Of a stretch of DNA of 64,000 nucleotides, positions 53,048 through 62,562 are shown in pieces. Location: the NCBI GenBank assembly GCA_039636865.1, contig CP144172.1:186001-250000 (forward strand), read 5' to 3'. Position 1 is the stretch's first letter. Every line of letters begins with the position of its first letter. The DNA comes from Dermatophilaceae bacterium Sec6.4 (GTDB taxonomy: Bacteria > Actinomycetota > Actinomycetes > Actinomycetales > Dermatophilaceae). A program made the translations under genes and the position numbers. The notes beneath the pieces are model-generated. The model was not told the origin of the DNA. It made no database searches and saw only the letters and a list, made by a program, of their open reading frames with translations.

Positions 53048-53830
53048 TCAGAGCAGCGAGCGCAGCACCATTGCGAGGCCGTCCTCCTCGACAGTGCCGG
53101 TGACCTCGTCGGCGACGGCTCGCACGGCCTCTGGGGCCTGGCCCATGGCCACGCCGCGCGCCGCCCACTCCAGCATCTGCAGATCGTTGAAATGGTCACC
53201 CACCGCGACCGTGTCCATCGGCTCGACGCCGAGCGTGCGACGCACCTGCTCCAGTCCCGAAGCCTTCGAGACACCCTCGGGGTTGATGTCCAGCCACGCG
53301 GTGTAGCCGATGGCGTAGTTCACCCCGTGCAGCCCCAGCCGCTCAGCGAGCGCAGCAAAATCGGCGGAGGTGCCACTCGGCGAGCGGAACGTGATCCGGG
53401 TCGTGCGGGTGGACTTCAGTTCCTCCCATGAGACGACGCGCTCGTCACCTTCGAGCTCCCCCACGGGAAAGGGCGCGCTGACAAGGTGGCCGATACCGAG
53501 CACCTCGCTGGCGAACACCCCGTCTGTCCACTGCCCCTCCAGCGCGGTCAGTGCCGCACCGGGGTCGAAGGTCACCTCTTCGATCACGTCAAAACCCCCC
53601 GCGCCGTCCAACGCGATGGTCACGGCCCCGTTGGAGCAGACGGCGTACCCCGCGCTGAGCCCGAGCTGGTCGGCGATGGGAACCGTACCGATCAACGAGC
53701 GTCCGGTCGCCAGGACGACGTGGTGCCCGGCCTGCCGGACAGCCGTGACTGCTTCGTGCACGGCGGGTGCCAGCGCTCCGTCGTGATGCACGATCGTGCC
53801 GTCGATGTCCAGTGCTATCAGGTATGCCAC
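53048..53830 (-). CDS. HAD-superfamily hydrolase (Cof type)
   Basis: 260 residues. HAD motif I is LDIDGTIVHHDG (D8, D10), motif II lies in VVLATGRS, and motif III/IV in TVAVGDHFNDLQML. The cap is the C2 alpha/beta type (about 80-195). Cof-like phosphatases act on sugar phosphates, flavin mononucleotide or similar. It follows the membrane protein gene by 34 bases on the same strand. Confidence 0.9.
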   Translation of the reverse strand: MAYLIALDIDGTIVHHDGALAPAVHEAVTAVRQAGHHVVLATGRSLIGTVPIADQLGLSAGYAVCSNGAVTIALDGAGGFDVIEEVTFDPGAALTALEGQWTDGVFASEVLGIGHLVSAPFPVGELEGDERVVSWEELKSTRTTRITFRSPSGTSADFAALAERLGLHGVNYAIGYTAWLDINPEGVSKASGLEQVRRTLGVEPMDTVAVGDHFNDLQMLEWAARGVAMGQAPEAVRAVADEVTGTVEEDGLAMVLRSLL

Positions 53831-53864
53831 GGCGCCAAGCCTAAGCAGTGGGGGGCAGTCCGGG

Positions 53865-54596
53865 TCACAGCCGGATCAGGCGCACGCCTTCGTTGCGGTC
53901 CTGCACCAGTGCACCGACCGCGAGCGCGAGAATGACGAAACTGAGCAGGAGCTGCACCCAGATCGCCCACCCCACCGAAAACGTCGCCGGAGAGCCGAGC
54001 GCTAGCGCGTTGAGCGCGAGCTTGCTGTAGAAGTCGCCGACCTGGGAGAACACCACCACCGCACCGTAGATCGCTGTGACGACCTGTCCGAGCGCCGCAG
54101 CGATGGCCACCGCGAGCACCCACTGGGACGCCGGCCGCTTCCACCGCAGCACCGCGACCACGATCAGCACCGCAGCGAAAGCGCACATCACCCATGCGCC
54201 GAGGCTCGGACCGCTGACGGGTGCCGGTTTAGCGCCTGGGAGGTCCGTGCTCACCGCACCGAACCCATTGACGTAGACGTGGTAGACCTCGCCCTGGAAG
54301 ACGCCCCCCAACCGGTAGGCGATGGAGGCGAACGTACCCAGGCACAGCAGGATCGTCGCTACTGCTGCGACGACGAAGAACACCGGCAGCGCCCGGGACC
54401 GCTTCGGCGCGACCGCCTCGTCGCCACCCTCGACGTCCCCGTCGTCTTCAACTCTGCTTTCTTCGTTGGCTTCGCCTCTGTCTGCATTCGCTTCGCTGTT
54501 GTGGCTCGCGTCGACAGCCGACGCGCCGCTCTTCTGCGGCGCTGTCCCCGGGTCGTCGTCGTCCAGGTCAGCATCGCCGTAGTCGTCCTCAGTCAC
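53865..54596 (-). CDS. Four-helix membrane protein with acidic N-terminus
   Basis: 243 residues. The first 65 are very acidic (EDDYGDADLDDDDPGTAP), then four hydrophobic segments around residues 70-92, 132-150, 160-182 and 205-230, e.g. LPVFFVVAAVATILLCLGTFA and LLLSFVILALAVGALV. The loop between the first two holds about 40 residues, probably outside. No family recognised. It is 25 bases after serS. Confidence 0.7.
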   Translation of the reverse strand: MTEDDYGDADLDDDDPGTAPQKSGASAVDASHNSEANADRGEANEESRVEDDGDVEGGDEAVAPKRSRALPVFFVVAAVATILLCLGTFASIAYRLGGVFQGEVYHVYVNGFGAVSTDLPGAKPAPVSGPSLGAWVMCAFAAVLIVVAVLRWKRPASQWVLAVAIAAALGQVVTAIYGAVVVFSQVGDFYSKLALNALALGSPATFSVGWAIWVQLLLSFVILALAVGALVQDRNEGVRLIRL

Positions 54597-54621
54597 CCCG
54601 AGAGGGTAACGAGCCGCGCTG

Positions 54622-55938
54622 TCAGACCGGTCGCAGCACCTCGTGGCCGATGAAGGGTTGCAGCGCGGCCGGCACCCGCACCGAACCGTCGGCCTGCTGG
54701 TGGTTCTCCAGGATCGCGACCAGCCAACGAGTCGTGGCCAGCGTGCCGTTCAGCGTGGCCACCGTCTCGGTGCGGCCCTCGGCGTTGCGGTGCCGCGTTC
54801 CGAGTCGACGGGCCTGGTACGTCGTGCAGTTCGACGTCGAGGTCAGCTCGCGGTAGTCACCCTGCGTGGGCACCCAGGCCTCGCAGTCGAACTTGCGGGC
54901 GGCGGGGTTGCCGAGATCGCCGGCGGCGGTGTCGATGATGCGGTAGGGCAGTTCGACCTTGGCCAGCATGTCGCGCTCCCACGCCAGCAGCCGCTCGTGC
55001 TCCGCTTCGGCATCCGCCGGGTCGCAGTAGACGAACATCTCGACCTTGTGGAACTGGTGCACCCGGATGATGCCGCGGGTGTCCTTGCCGTGCGATCCGG
55101 CCTCGCGGCGGTAGCAGGCAGACCACCCGGCATACCGTTTCGGGCCGTCGCTCAGGTCGAGAATCTCGCCCGCGTGGTAGCCGGCGAGCGCGACCTCGGA
55201 GGTGCCGGTGAGGTAGAGGTCGTCGGCTTCGAGGTGGTAAACCTCGTCGGCGTGATCGTCGAGGAAGCCGGCGCCCTGCATGACGTCAGCCTTGACCAAC
55301 GTGGGGGTGATCATCGGGGTGAACCCGTGCTGGACGGCCTGCGCCATAGCCATATTGAGCAGCGCGAGTTCCAGCATGGCGCCGACACCGGTCAGGAAGT
55401 AGAACCGCGACCCGCCGACCTTCGCGCCGCGCTCCATGTCGATGGCGCCGAGGCGTTCACCCAGGGCCAGGTGGTCCAACGGTTCGAAGTCGAATTCCAT
55501 GGGGCTGCCGACGGTTTCGCGAATGGTGAAATTCTCCTCACCACCGGAGGGCACCCCGTCGATGACGATATTGGCGATCTTGCGCAGACCCTGCTCGTAG
55601 GCTGCGCCGGCCTCGCCAGCGCTCGTCTCCAGCGCTTTGACCTGCTCGCTGAGTGCACTTCCGCGCTCGCGGGCCTGGGTTGCTGTGGCCTCCAATGCGG
55701 CGAGGTCATCCGGCTCCCCGCCCTTCTTGCGGGCGGCACCGAGCGCGCCCATCGCCGCGCCCACGTCCTTGCTCACACTTTTCTGCTGCGCACGAAGCGC
55801 TTCGAACTCCTGCAGCGTCGAGCGTCGCAGTTCATCGGCGCCCAGCACCTGGTCGACCAGACTTTCGTCGTATCCACGGGCACGCTGGCTGGCGCGGACG
55901 AGGTCGGGGTTCTCGCGCAGGAATTTGATGTCGATCAC
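54622..55938 (-). CDS. serS: Seryl-tRNA synthetase
   Basis: 438 residues from a GTG at 55938 that gives the canonical N-terminus [17 protein letters not shown]; the open frame further upstream is not supported. An N-terminal coiled-coil arm (about 25-100) binds the long variable loop of tRNA-Ser. Class II motifs: [15 protein letters not shown] (1), [25 protein letters not shown] shown in order (2), and a motif 3 ending [16 protein letters not shown], in which the usual ALAVGR is replaced by LATTRW. It also supplies Ser-tRNA for selenocysteine if present. Confidence 0.95.
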   Translation of the reverse strand: MIDIKFLRENPDLVRASQRARGYDESLVDQVLGADELRRSTLQEFEALRAQQKSVSKDVGAAMGALGAARKKGGEPDDLAALEATATQARERGSALSEQVKALETSAGEAGAAYEQGLRKIANIVIDGVPSGGEENFTIRETVGSPMEFDFEPLDHLALGERLGAIDMERGAKVGGSRFYFLTGVGAMLELALLNMAMAQAVQHGFTPMITPTLVKADVMQGAGFLDDHADEVYHLEADDLYLTGTSEVALAGYHAGEILDLSDGPKRYAGWSACYRREAGSHGKDTRGIIRVHQFHKVEMFVYCDPADAEAEHERLLAWERDMLAKVELPYRIIDTAAGDLGNPAARKFDCEAWVPTQGDYRELTSTSNCTTYQARRLGTRHRNAEGRTETVATLNGTLATTRWLVAILENHQQADGSVRVPAALQPFIGHEVLRPV

Positions 55939-56075
55939 GCAGCTCAGGCTATCGGCGTGCGACGTGGGCGCCATTCGAGTCGACGCTGCGTGGCGCAGAC
56001 GTCGTCGCGGGGGATGATCCCGTGGGTGACCGTCGGGTAGGTTTTACTGCACCAGGGCTAGGGAAGGTGTGTGCA

Positions 56076-56996
56076 GTGCGGCGAGCGGCGGTCATCGTCA
56101 ACCCCACCAAATTCTCGGCGCTGGGCCCGCTCAAGGACAGCCTCGAGGACATTTTCCGGGCCTGGGGGTGGGCCGGTCCCCGTTGGGCGCAGACGACGAT
56201 GGAGGACCCCGGCACCGGCCAGGCTCGGGCAGCCGTCGCTGCAGGCGTGGATCTGGTGTGCGCGCTCGGGGGTGACGGCACCCAACGGTGCGTGGCGCAG
56301 GGCCTGCTCGGGTCCGGTGTGCCGCTCGGCATCCTCGCGGCCGGCACCGGCAACCTACTGGCCCGCAATTTGAAGATCCCGCACGACCGGTACGCCGACG
56401 GGTTGCGGATGGCTCTCGGCGGTCGGGATCGGGCTATCGACGTCTGTCATGTCGAATTGGACAAAGCCGGCGACGGGGTGTGGGCGCCTCCGCAGGTCGG
56501 TCTGGTGATGACCGGTATCGGGTTGGACGCGGAGATCCTGGCCTCGGCCAACGATGACCTCAAGGCCCGGGTGGGCTGGTTGGCCTACCCCGCCGCAGGC
56601 CTCGGACACGTCGTCCACGACCAGATGCAGGCGCAGATCATCCTGGATGACGGGGCGCCCGAGCCGATCACCGGGATGTCGAGCGTGATGATCGGCAACT
56701 GTGGCCTGCTGACCGGCGGTATGCGCCTGATGCCGGACGCCGATCTCGATGACGGGATCCTGGACACGGTGATCCTGCGACCGGCCGGGATCATCGGCTG
56801 GCTGCCGATGATCGCCCAGGTGGTTGCCGGCGCTCGCCGCGAGACCCGCACCATCGGTCGGCTCCGCTCACAGATCATCGAGGTCCGCTGCGAGCAACCC
56901 GCCATGATCGAGATCGACGGTGACGTGCTGCACCGCGCGTACGCCACCAGGGTGACCGTGGACCCGCTGGCGTTGACGGTCCGTGTCCCCCGCTGA
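56076..56996 (+). CDS. Diacylglycerol kinase-family lipid kinase
   Basis: 306 residues from a GTG at 56076, eight bases after GGGAAGG. Catalytic GGDGT lies in CALGGDGTQRCVAQGL, and ILAAGTGNLLARNL is the second glycine-rich motif. RAAVIVNPTKF is the standard N-terminal strand. The C-terminal IEIDGDVLHRA motif is also typical. The family phosphorylates diacylglycerol or sphingoid bases. It is convergent with the antiporter gene across a strong hairpin. Confidence 0.92.
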   Translation: MRRAAVIVNPTKFSALGPLKDSLEDIFRAWGWAGPRWAQTTMEDPGTGQARAAVAAGVDLVCALGGDGTQRCVAQGLLGSGVPLGILAAGTGNLLARNLKIPHDRYADGLRMALGGRDRAIDVCHVELDKAGDGVWAPPQVGLVMTGIGLDAEILASANDDLKARVGWLAYPAAGLGHVVHDQMQAQIILDDGAPEPITGMSSVMIGNCGLLTGGMRLMPDADLDDGILDTVILRPAGIIGWLPMIAQVVAGARRETRTIGRLRSQIIEVRCEQPAMIEIDGDVLHRAYATRVTVDPLALTVRVPR

Positions 56997-57004
56997 TCTC
57001 GCGA

Positions 57005-57052
57005 TTTGGACATGCGCAGCGGGGCATATCTGCCCCGCTGCGCATGTCCAAA
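57005..57052. terminator. Bidirectional terminator between the lipid kinase and antiporter genes
   Basis: A 22-bp perfect stem (57005-57026 with 57031-57052) and a TATC loop. Its core is GACATGCGCAGCGGGGCA. GATCTC and GAGATC outside can extend it. It lies between two convergent stops. Confidence 0.85.
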
Positions 57053-57060
57053 AGGTGAGA

Positions 57061-58530
57061 TCAGCCGCCTGATTCGGTGAAGGTCCGCTCGATCTCCGGA
57101 CGGTGCTCGGCCTCGGCCAGGATCAGGACGTCGTCGCCGGCTTTCAACACGGTGTCCCGTCGGATGTTCACCAGGTCACCGCCACGCACCACGAGGCTGA
57201 TCCAGGCGTCCTCGGGCAGCTCGTCCAGGTCTTCGATCCGGGTGCCGTCGGCCACCGAACCGGCCGCGACCATGAGCCGCACTGCGCTGTCGGGCTCGGA
57301 GCCCAGCCGGACACCGAAGGCAAACGGTTCCGGTTCGATGGTGTGCATCGGCAACCGCAGCCGTCGGGCGACCGAGGGCACCAGCGTGCCCTGGAAGGCC
57401 ACGGACAGGATCACGACGACCACGATGATCCCGTAGAGCCGCTGCGCATCGGGCACCCCCGAATGCAGCAGCATGTCGCCCAGCAGGATCGGTACCGCGC
57501 CTTTCAGACCCGCGAAGAGTACGAAGCTCAGCTCCTTGGGTCGTAGCTTCGCCGGCCACAGCGTCACCCCGACGAACAACGGGCGAACGACGGCGCTCAT
57601 CACCAGCCATACGGCCAGGCCCGGAACCCACACGTCCGGCTGGATCAAACTGCTCAGATCGATGGTCAGGCCGAGCACCACGAACGCGATGATCTCACCG
57701 AGACTCGCCATGGCCGCAGCAAACTTCTCGACCTCTCGTTTGTACGGCGCCCGTTCCTCACCGATCGCGATCCCCGCCACGAAGACCGCCAGGAAGCCGG
57801 ATCCGTGCGCGATCGTCGCCACGCCGAAGATGATGAACGCGCAGGCGATGGTCCGCAGCGGGTAGAGCGCCTCACCGGGCAGCGGCACCACCCGCATGAA
57901 CCACAGCAACGCCCGCGCACCGATCAGGCCGATGACCAGGCCCACGCCCATCTGCAGCGCGAACTCACCACCCACGTGCAACACCGTCCCGCCGTCGAGG
58001 CCCCCCGCGGTCAGCAAACTGGCCATCAGGGCGATACCGACCGGGTCGTTCGCGCCCGATTCGCCCTCCAGGATCGTTCCGCTGCGCCCGGAGATCTCCC
58101 GCTTGCCCAGCACCGAGAACACCACCGCTGGGTCTGTCGGTGCCACCGCAGTGGCGACGAGCGTCGCGAGATACCAGTTGATCCCGACCGCGAAGTGGAT
58201 GAATGCCGCGGTGCCCAGCACCGTCAGGAAGGTTCCGAGCACGCCCACGAGCGCGATCGGCGCCAGCGCCGCTCGAAACCGGGACCACCCGATATGCAGA
58301 CCGCCGTCGAACAGCACCATGACCAGCGCGACCGTGACCACCCGTTCGACGGTGCGCTCGGGAGGCGCGTGCAGGGCCGGGATCGTGGTCACCGCGACTG
58401 CGGATGCCACCAGCACGAGCAGCGGAGCGGGCACCCTCAGTCGCTCGGTGACCCGGTTGGACAGCAGCGCGAGCACGCCGACGGAGGCAGCGAGCAGCAC
58501 AATGAAAGCAAATGTCTGGGTGTCGCCCAC
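57061..58530 (-). CDS. Potassium/sodium-proton antiporter (CPA1 family, NhaP2/CvrA-like)
   Basis: 489 residues from a GTG at 58530, preceded by GGAGG. About twelve helices; ion-site region ATAVAPTDPAVVFSVLG and GESGANDPVGIALMASLL, the two Asp-containing motifs of CPA1 exchangers. The C-terminal 90 residues (EDAWISLVVRGGDLVNIRRD; AGDDVLILAE) form a TrkA_C/RCK domain that binds nucleotides or cations and gates transport. Most such proteins move K+ or Na+ out against H+. The next gene upstream is the Lrp regulator. Confidence 0.93.
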   Translation of the reverse strand: MGDTQTFAFIVLLAASVGVLALLSNRVTERLRVPAPLLVLVASAVAVTTIPALHAPPERTVERVVTVALVMVLFDGGLHIGWSRFRAALAPIALVGVLGTFLTVLGTAAFIHFAVGINWYLATLVATAVAPTDPAVVFSVLGKREISGRSGTILEGESGANDPVGIALMASLLTAGGLDGGTVLHVGGEFALQMGVGLVIGLIGARALLWFMRVVPLPGEALYPLRTIACAFIIFGVATIAHGSGFLAVFVAGIAIGEERAPYKREVEKFAAAMASLGEIIAFVVLGLTIDLSSLIQPDVWVPGLAVWLVMSAVVRPLFVGVTLWPAKLRPKELSFVLFAGLKGAVPILLGDMLLHSGVPDAQRLYGIIVVVVILSVAFQGTLVPSVARRLRLPMHTIEPEPFAFGVRLGSEPDSAVRLMVAAGSVADGTRIEDLDELPEDAWISLVVRGGDLVNIRRDTVLKAGDDVLILAEAEHRPEIERTFTESGG

Positions 58531-58643
58531 GTCAACCTCCGATCATCGTGTTGGGTCCGAGGCACAGTCTCGCTCTATCGACGCCCTCGTCCTGCAACGG
58601 TTTCAGTCTGCGACCGCGCGACCGGCCTCGAGATTCCCGTATG

Positions 58644-59654
58644 TCAGGGTGCCAGGCGCTGCCGATCCACCAGCGCACCGGCCTGTTTGACGGTACGGGT
58701 CCGCGGCGACACCTCCAGGCTGATGATGCCGGGTACGGCACCGATCTGGTCGGTGACCAGACGGTAGAGGTCTCGATGGTCGCGGCAGACGGCCACTGCC
58801 GTCAGATTGTGCGGTCCGGTGATCGCTGCGGCGAACGTGACCTCCGGCAACGCTGCGAGGGCGGTACCACAGGCATGCAGATCGGCCGGTGCGGCGGTCA
58901 TCCACAACTGGGCGGTGACATTCCAGCCGAGCGCCTCAGCGGACAGGTCGATGTCCACTACCGCCATCCCACGCTCCAGCAAGGACTGCAACCGGCGACT
59001 TGCGCGACCCTCGGTGATTCCGGCGACCGTGGCCAGCTGGGCGTAGGAGGACCGACCGTCGAGCACCAGCTGCGCCAGGATCGCCTGGTCGTAGGTATCG
59101 GCAATCTGCACCGTCTGTGTGGCGCGCGGCACAATCGAGGGTGCCGCCGTACGCAGGGTCTGCTCCTGCCGGTCGGTCAGCGCGTGGGCGAGACCGGTCC
59201 AGTCGTCGGGCTGGCCCGCACGGAAGAGGTGCAGCGTCATCGCGGCGCTGACCCCGAGCACGGGAGCGGTCCGCGCCAACTGCTCCAGCAGCAGGTCTTC
59301 ACGATCCTGCGCGGAGGGCGACCGGACGACGCACAGCACCTCCGCCGCACCCCCGGAGATGGAGACCCAGCCGACATCGCCGCGTTTGGCGAGGGCCTGG
59401 GCCAGCGCCAAGGTCCCGTTTGGTCGGCATTGGATGCGCACGATCCAACTGGTCTCGCCGAGGGTCTCCGCACTGATCACCCCCGTGACCCGTAGAACGC
59501 CCGCCGCGCGTAGCCGCCGGTATCGGCGCGCGATCGTCTGTTCGGAGGACTGCAGGACCTGCGCGTAGAGGCTGAAAGGCGCACGCGGCGCAACCTGTAG
59601 GCAGCGGACAAGAGCGCTGTCCAGATCATCCAGCGTGGCGGATTCTGCGATCAC
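58644..59654 (-). CDS. Lrp/AsnC-family regulator with two fused units
   Basis: 336 residues from a GTG at 59654; the frame runs on upstream but crosses the divergent promoter. Two complete Lrp-like halves: HTH (LDDLDSALVRCLQVAPRAPF; SSEQTIARRYRRLRAAGVLR) with its AsnC ligand domain, then a second HTH (YDQAILAQLVLDGRSSYAQL; ITEGRASRRLQSLLERG) and ligand domain to about 330. Single-chain duplicated Lrp regulators occur in actinobacteria next to exporters. It is divergent from the DHA2 exporter and probably controls it. Confidence 0.88.
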   Translation of the reverse strand: MIAESATLDDLDSALVRCLQVAPRAPFSLYAQVLQSSEQTIARRYRRLRAAGVLRVTGVISAETLGETSWIVRIQCRPNGTLALAQALAKRGDVGWVSISGGAAEVLCVVRSPSAQDREDLLLEQLARTAPVLGVSAAMTLHLFRAGQPDDWTGLAHALTDRQEQTLRTAAPSIVPRATQTVQIADTYDQAILAQLVLDGRSSYAQLATVAGITEGRASRRLQSLLERGMAVVDIDLSAEALGWNVTAQLWMTAAPADLHACGTALAALPEVTFAAAITGPHNLTAVAVCRDHRDLYRLVTDQIGAVPGIISLEVSPRTRTVKQAGALVDRQRLAP

Positions 59655-59723
59655 ACATTCATTTGTAGCAGAAAGCACCAAATTCGACCGATGTCCGGGG
59701 ATGTCGGGAATGCCCGGGCAGGC

Positions 59724-59746
59724 AGTTGAACTTGTTACTACAGTTC
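59724..59746. promoter_or_regulatory. Operator candidate in the Lrp / DHA2-exporter divergent region
   Basis: AGTTGAACT (59724-59732) is itself a dyad, and GAACT (59728-59732) pairs with AGTTC (59742-59746) across nine bases. It lies in the 155-base divergent gap, 64 bases before the exporter ATG. A TTGAAC (59726-59731) could be a -35 for the exporter. Confidence 0.45.
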
Positions 59747-59809
59747 CGGCCATTTCATCGTGCCGACCCACATCACGCATCCTGCCCACGAAGAATCGAA
59801 GGAGCCGCC

Positions 59810-61546
59810 ATGAGCGTCGCCGACAACGCCGCCGCCGAGGAGTCGACAGGACCGCCGCGCAGACACCCGGCGCACCTCGCCTCCGAGGCACCCACCCGGT
59901 CTCAGCGCAGCCCTGACAAAGGCGCCCAGGTTGCGGACGGTGAAGCCAGCGGTAACAAGTGGTGGACGCTGACTGCCGTCTGCTTCGGCACCTTCATGCT
60001 GCTGCTGGACGTCACGATCGTGAACGTCGCCCTGCCGGACATCCAGTCCTCGCTGGGGTCCAGCTTCTCCGATCTGCAGTGGGTCATCGACGCGTACGCC
60101 CTGACGCTCGCCTCGCTGTTGTTGACGGCCGGTTCGCTGTCCGACATCTTCGGACGACGCAAGCTCTACATCATCGGCCTGGTGATCTTCACGATCGCCT
60201 CCACGCTGTGCGGCGTGGCCCAGGACACCCTGCTGCTGGAACTGAGTCGCGGCCTGCAAGGCGTCGGTGGAGCCATCATGTTCACCGTGTCGCTGGCGTT
60301 GCTGGCGAGCTCTTTCCAGGGCAAGGATCGTGGCACGGCCTTCGGTATCTGGGGCTCCATCACCGGTGTCGCCGTTGCGGTCGGACCGGTCGTCGGCGGG
60401 GTGTTGGTCTCGTCGCTGTCCTGGCGGTGGATCTTCTTCGTCAACATTCCGATCGGTATCGCGGCCCTGGTCATTACCGTCCTGAAGGTCGGCGAGTCGC
60501 GCAACCCGAAGGCGCACGGCCCGGACTGGATCGGTTTCGTGGTGTTCACCGCATCGCTCAGCTCATTGGTCTACGCGCTGATCGAGTCGGGGCAGAAGAG
60601 CTTCAGCGACCCGGTCGTCATCAGCTGCTTCACGGCCGCTGCTGTGCTCATGGTGGGCTTTGTGCTCTTCGAGATGAAGACCAAGACCCCGATGCTCGAC
60701 CTGAGTCTGTTCCGCCTGCCGACCTTCTCCGGTGGCGCCATCGCGGCGTTCGGCATCAGCGCCGGCATCTTCTCGATGCTGCTCTACCTGACGCTCTACC
60801 TGCAGAACGTGTTGCAGTACAGCGCGCTGCAGACGGGTCTGCGTCTGCTGGTGCTGTCCGGTGCGATCCTCGTGGTGGCCACCGTGTCCGGCCGACTCAG
60901 CTCCCACCTTCCGGTGCGAGCGTTGATCGGTCCGGGGCTGGCCCTCACTGCGATCGGCATGTTCCTGATGCGCGGACTGGATGCCTCCACCTCCTGGACG
61001 CACCTGATCCCCGGCTTCATCGTGGCCGGGATCGGCGTCGGGATGGTCAACCCGCCGCTGGCCTCGACCGCAGTCGGCGTCGTGCCACCCCGCCTCGCCG
61101 GGATGGCCTCCGGCGTCAACAGCACGTTCCGACAGGTCGGCATAGCGACCGGTATCGCGCTGCTGGGAACGCTCTTCGCCTCCCGGCTGACGAGTGCGGT
61201 CAGTAGCGCCGCAGCGGGTACTCCGCTGGCCGGTAAGGGTAGCTCGTTGGCCGCCCTGGTGCAGTCGGGTCAGTTGAAAACGGCGCTGCCCAAGTTCCCG
61301 AAGGCACAGATCCCAGTGGTGGAGAAGATCGCCGCGACCGGGTTCACCTCGGCGTTGAACGACATCCTGCTGATCTCCTCGATCGTCACCATCATCTGCG
61401 CCGTGGCAGCATTCGCGTTGATCCGCGCCAAGGACTTCCACAACCCCGAAGAGGGTAAAGACGCAACGGACAGCAAGGACACGACGTCCGAGTCGTTCGA
61501 TGCACCCGAGGCGCCCGAGCTCGCTGAGCAGGGTGCGAACGCCTGA
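59810..61546 (+). CDS. DHA2-family MFS drug exporter (EmrB/QacA type)
   Basis: 578 residues from the ATG at 59810 with AAGGAG upstream. A hydrophilic N-terminal tail of about 45 residues precedes fourteen predicted helices. Signatures: motif D1 FMLLLDVTIVNVALPDIQ, motif A GSLSDIFGRRKLYI and motif C GIWGSITGVAVAVGPVVGGVL. A hydrophilic C-terminus follows. It exports drugs or metabolites with protons. Transcription is probably set by the divergent Lrp-type protein. Confidence 0.93.
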   Translation: MSVADNAAAEESTGPPRRHPAHLASEAPTRSQRSPDKGAQVADGEASGNKWWTLTAVCFGTFMLLLDVTIVNVALPDIQSSLGSSFSDLQWVIDAYALTLASLLLTAGSLSDIFGRRKLYIIGLVIFTIASTLCGVAQDTLLLELSRGLQGVGGAIMFTVSLALLASSFQGKDRGTAFGIWGSITGVAVAVGPVVGGVLVSSLSWRWIFFVNIPIGIAALVITVLKVGESRNPKAHGPDWIGFVVFTASLSSLVYALIESGQKSFSDPVVISCFTAAAVLMVGFVLFEMKTKTPMLDLSLFRLPTFSGGAIAAFGISAGIFSMLLYLTLYLQNVLQYSALQTGLRLLVLSGAILVVATVSGRLSSHLPVRALIGPGLALTAIGMFLMRGLDASTSWTHLIPGFIVAGIGVGMVNPPLASTAVGVVPPRLAGMASGVNSTFRQVGIATGIALLGTLFASRLTSAVSSAAAGTPLAGKGSSLAALVQSGQLKTALPKFPKAQIPVVEKIAATGFTSALNDILLISSIVTIICAVAAFALIRAKDFHNPEEGKDATDSKDTTSESFDAPEAPELAEQGANA

Positions 61547-61568
61547 CCCCGGTACCACTCACCTACCC

Positions 61569-62522
61569 TCAGGTGCTGCGTACCCTGGCCAACCAGGCGG
61601 CCGCGTCCTGGAAGGCATCGTCGGTGGCGGTCGCGAGTACGTGGGCGTCCTGGCCGTCGGCTCGAGGGTAGGAGCCGAGGAACCGGACGTCGGCTGCCAC
61701 CCGCCGCAGACCGGTCAAGGTCTCGCCGACCCGCGCATCCAGTACGTGGCCCTCGAAGTCGAACGAGAAGCAGTAACTGCCCATCGCGCCACCTGTCGGG
61801 CGGGATTCCAGTCGCGAGATGTTGATGCCCCGCGCCGCGAACTGCTCCAGCAGTTCCAGCAGTCCACCGGAGTGGTCGTCGTACTGGTAGACCACGATGG
61901 TGGTCTTGTCGGCGCCGGTGGGTGCGGGAAGATTCCCGGGGCGCGCGACCAGCACGAACCTGGTGACCGCTCCGGTGCGGTCGCCGATGTCGTCGGCGAG
62001 GACGACCAACCCCGTGGCGTCCGCTGCGACGCGGGCGCATACCGCGGCCTGGTAGGCCTCGACCCGCCCCGCTGCGAGATCGGCCGCAGCAGCAGCCGTG
62101 GACAACGTGGGTACGTGGATGGCGTCCGGAAGGTTGGCGCCGACCCATCCGCGTACCTGCGCCCAGCCATGCGGATGGGTCCCGACGGCCCGTACATCAT
62201 GGCTACGCACCCCGGGGCGAGCCGCCAGCACGAAGCTGATCGGCACCAGCACCTCGCCGACGACGGCGAGTGGATCGCCGGTGTTCAGAGCGTCCAACGT
62301 GGCGGACACCCCGCCCTCGACGGAGTTCTCGATGGGCACCATGGCAGCATCCACGTCACCGTCACGTACGCCCGCCAACGCACGGTCCACCGAAGCGAAC
62401 GGCACCTGCTCATCGCCAGTGACATCGGTGCTCCCCGCAGACCCCCCGCCCGCACCCGACCATGCGTTGAGCGCAGCCTGGGTGAACGTGCCCACCGGGC
62501 CGAGAAAGCCGTAGCGCGTCAT
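61569..62522 (-). CDS. pheA: Prephenate dehydratase
   Basis: 317 residues. N-terminal RYGFLGPVGTFTQAAL, catalytic TGAVTRFVLVAR (Thr-Arg-Phe), and a C-terminal ACT domain with HSGGLLELLEQFAARGINISRLESRPTGG in order, where ESRP is the phenylalanine-binding motif. It converts prephenate to phenylpyruvate and should be feedback-inhibited by phenylalanine. There is no chorismate mutase domain, as usual in actinobacteria. It is convergent with the exporter gene. Confidence 0.95.
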   Translation of the reverse strand: MTRYGFLGPVGTFTQAALNAWSGAGGGSAGSTDVTGDEQVPFASVDRALAGVRDGDVDAAMVPIENSVEGGVSATLDALNTGDPLAVVGEVLVPISFVLAARPGVRSHDVRAVGTHPHGWAQVRGWVGANLPDAIHVPTLSTAAAAADLAAGRVEAYQAAVCARVAADATGLVVLADDIGDRTGAVTRFVLVARPGNLPAPTGADKTTIVVYQYDDHSGGLLELLEQFAARGINISRLESRPTGGAMGSYCFSFDFEGHVLDARVGETLTGLRRVAADVRFLGSYPRADGQDAHVLATATDDAFQDAAAWLARVRST

Positions 62523-62562
62523 ATCCGTTGCCGTCCGCTGTCGCTCACGAGCGCAGGGTATG

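Noticed and set aside
54643..56040. 465-codon open frame on the plus strand
   Set aside because: It is antisense to serS, which has all class II motifs.
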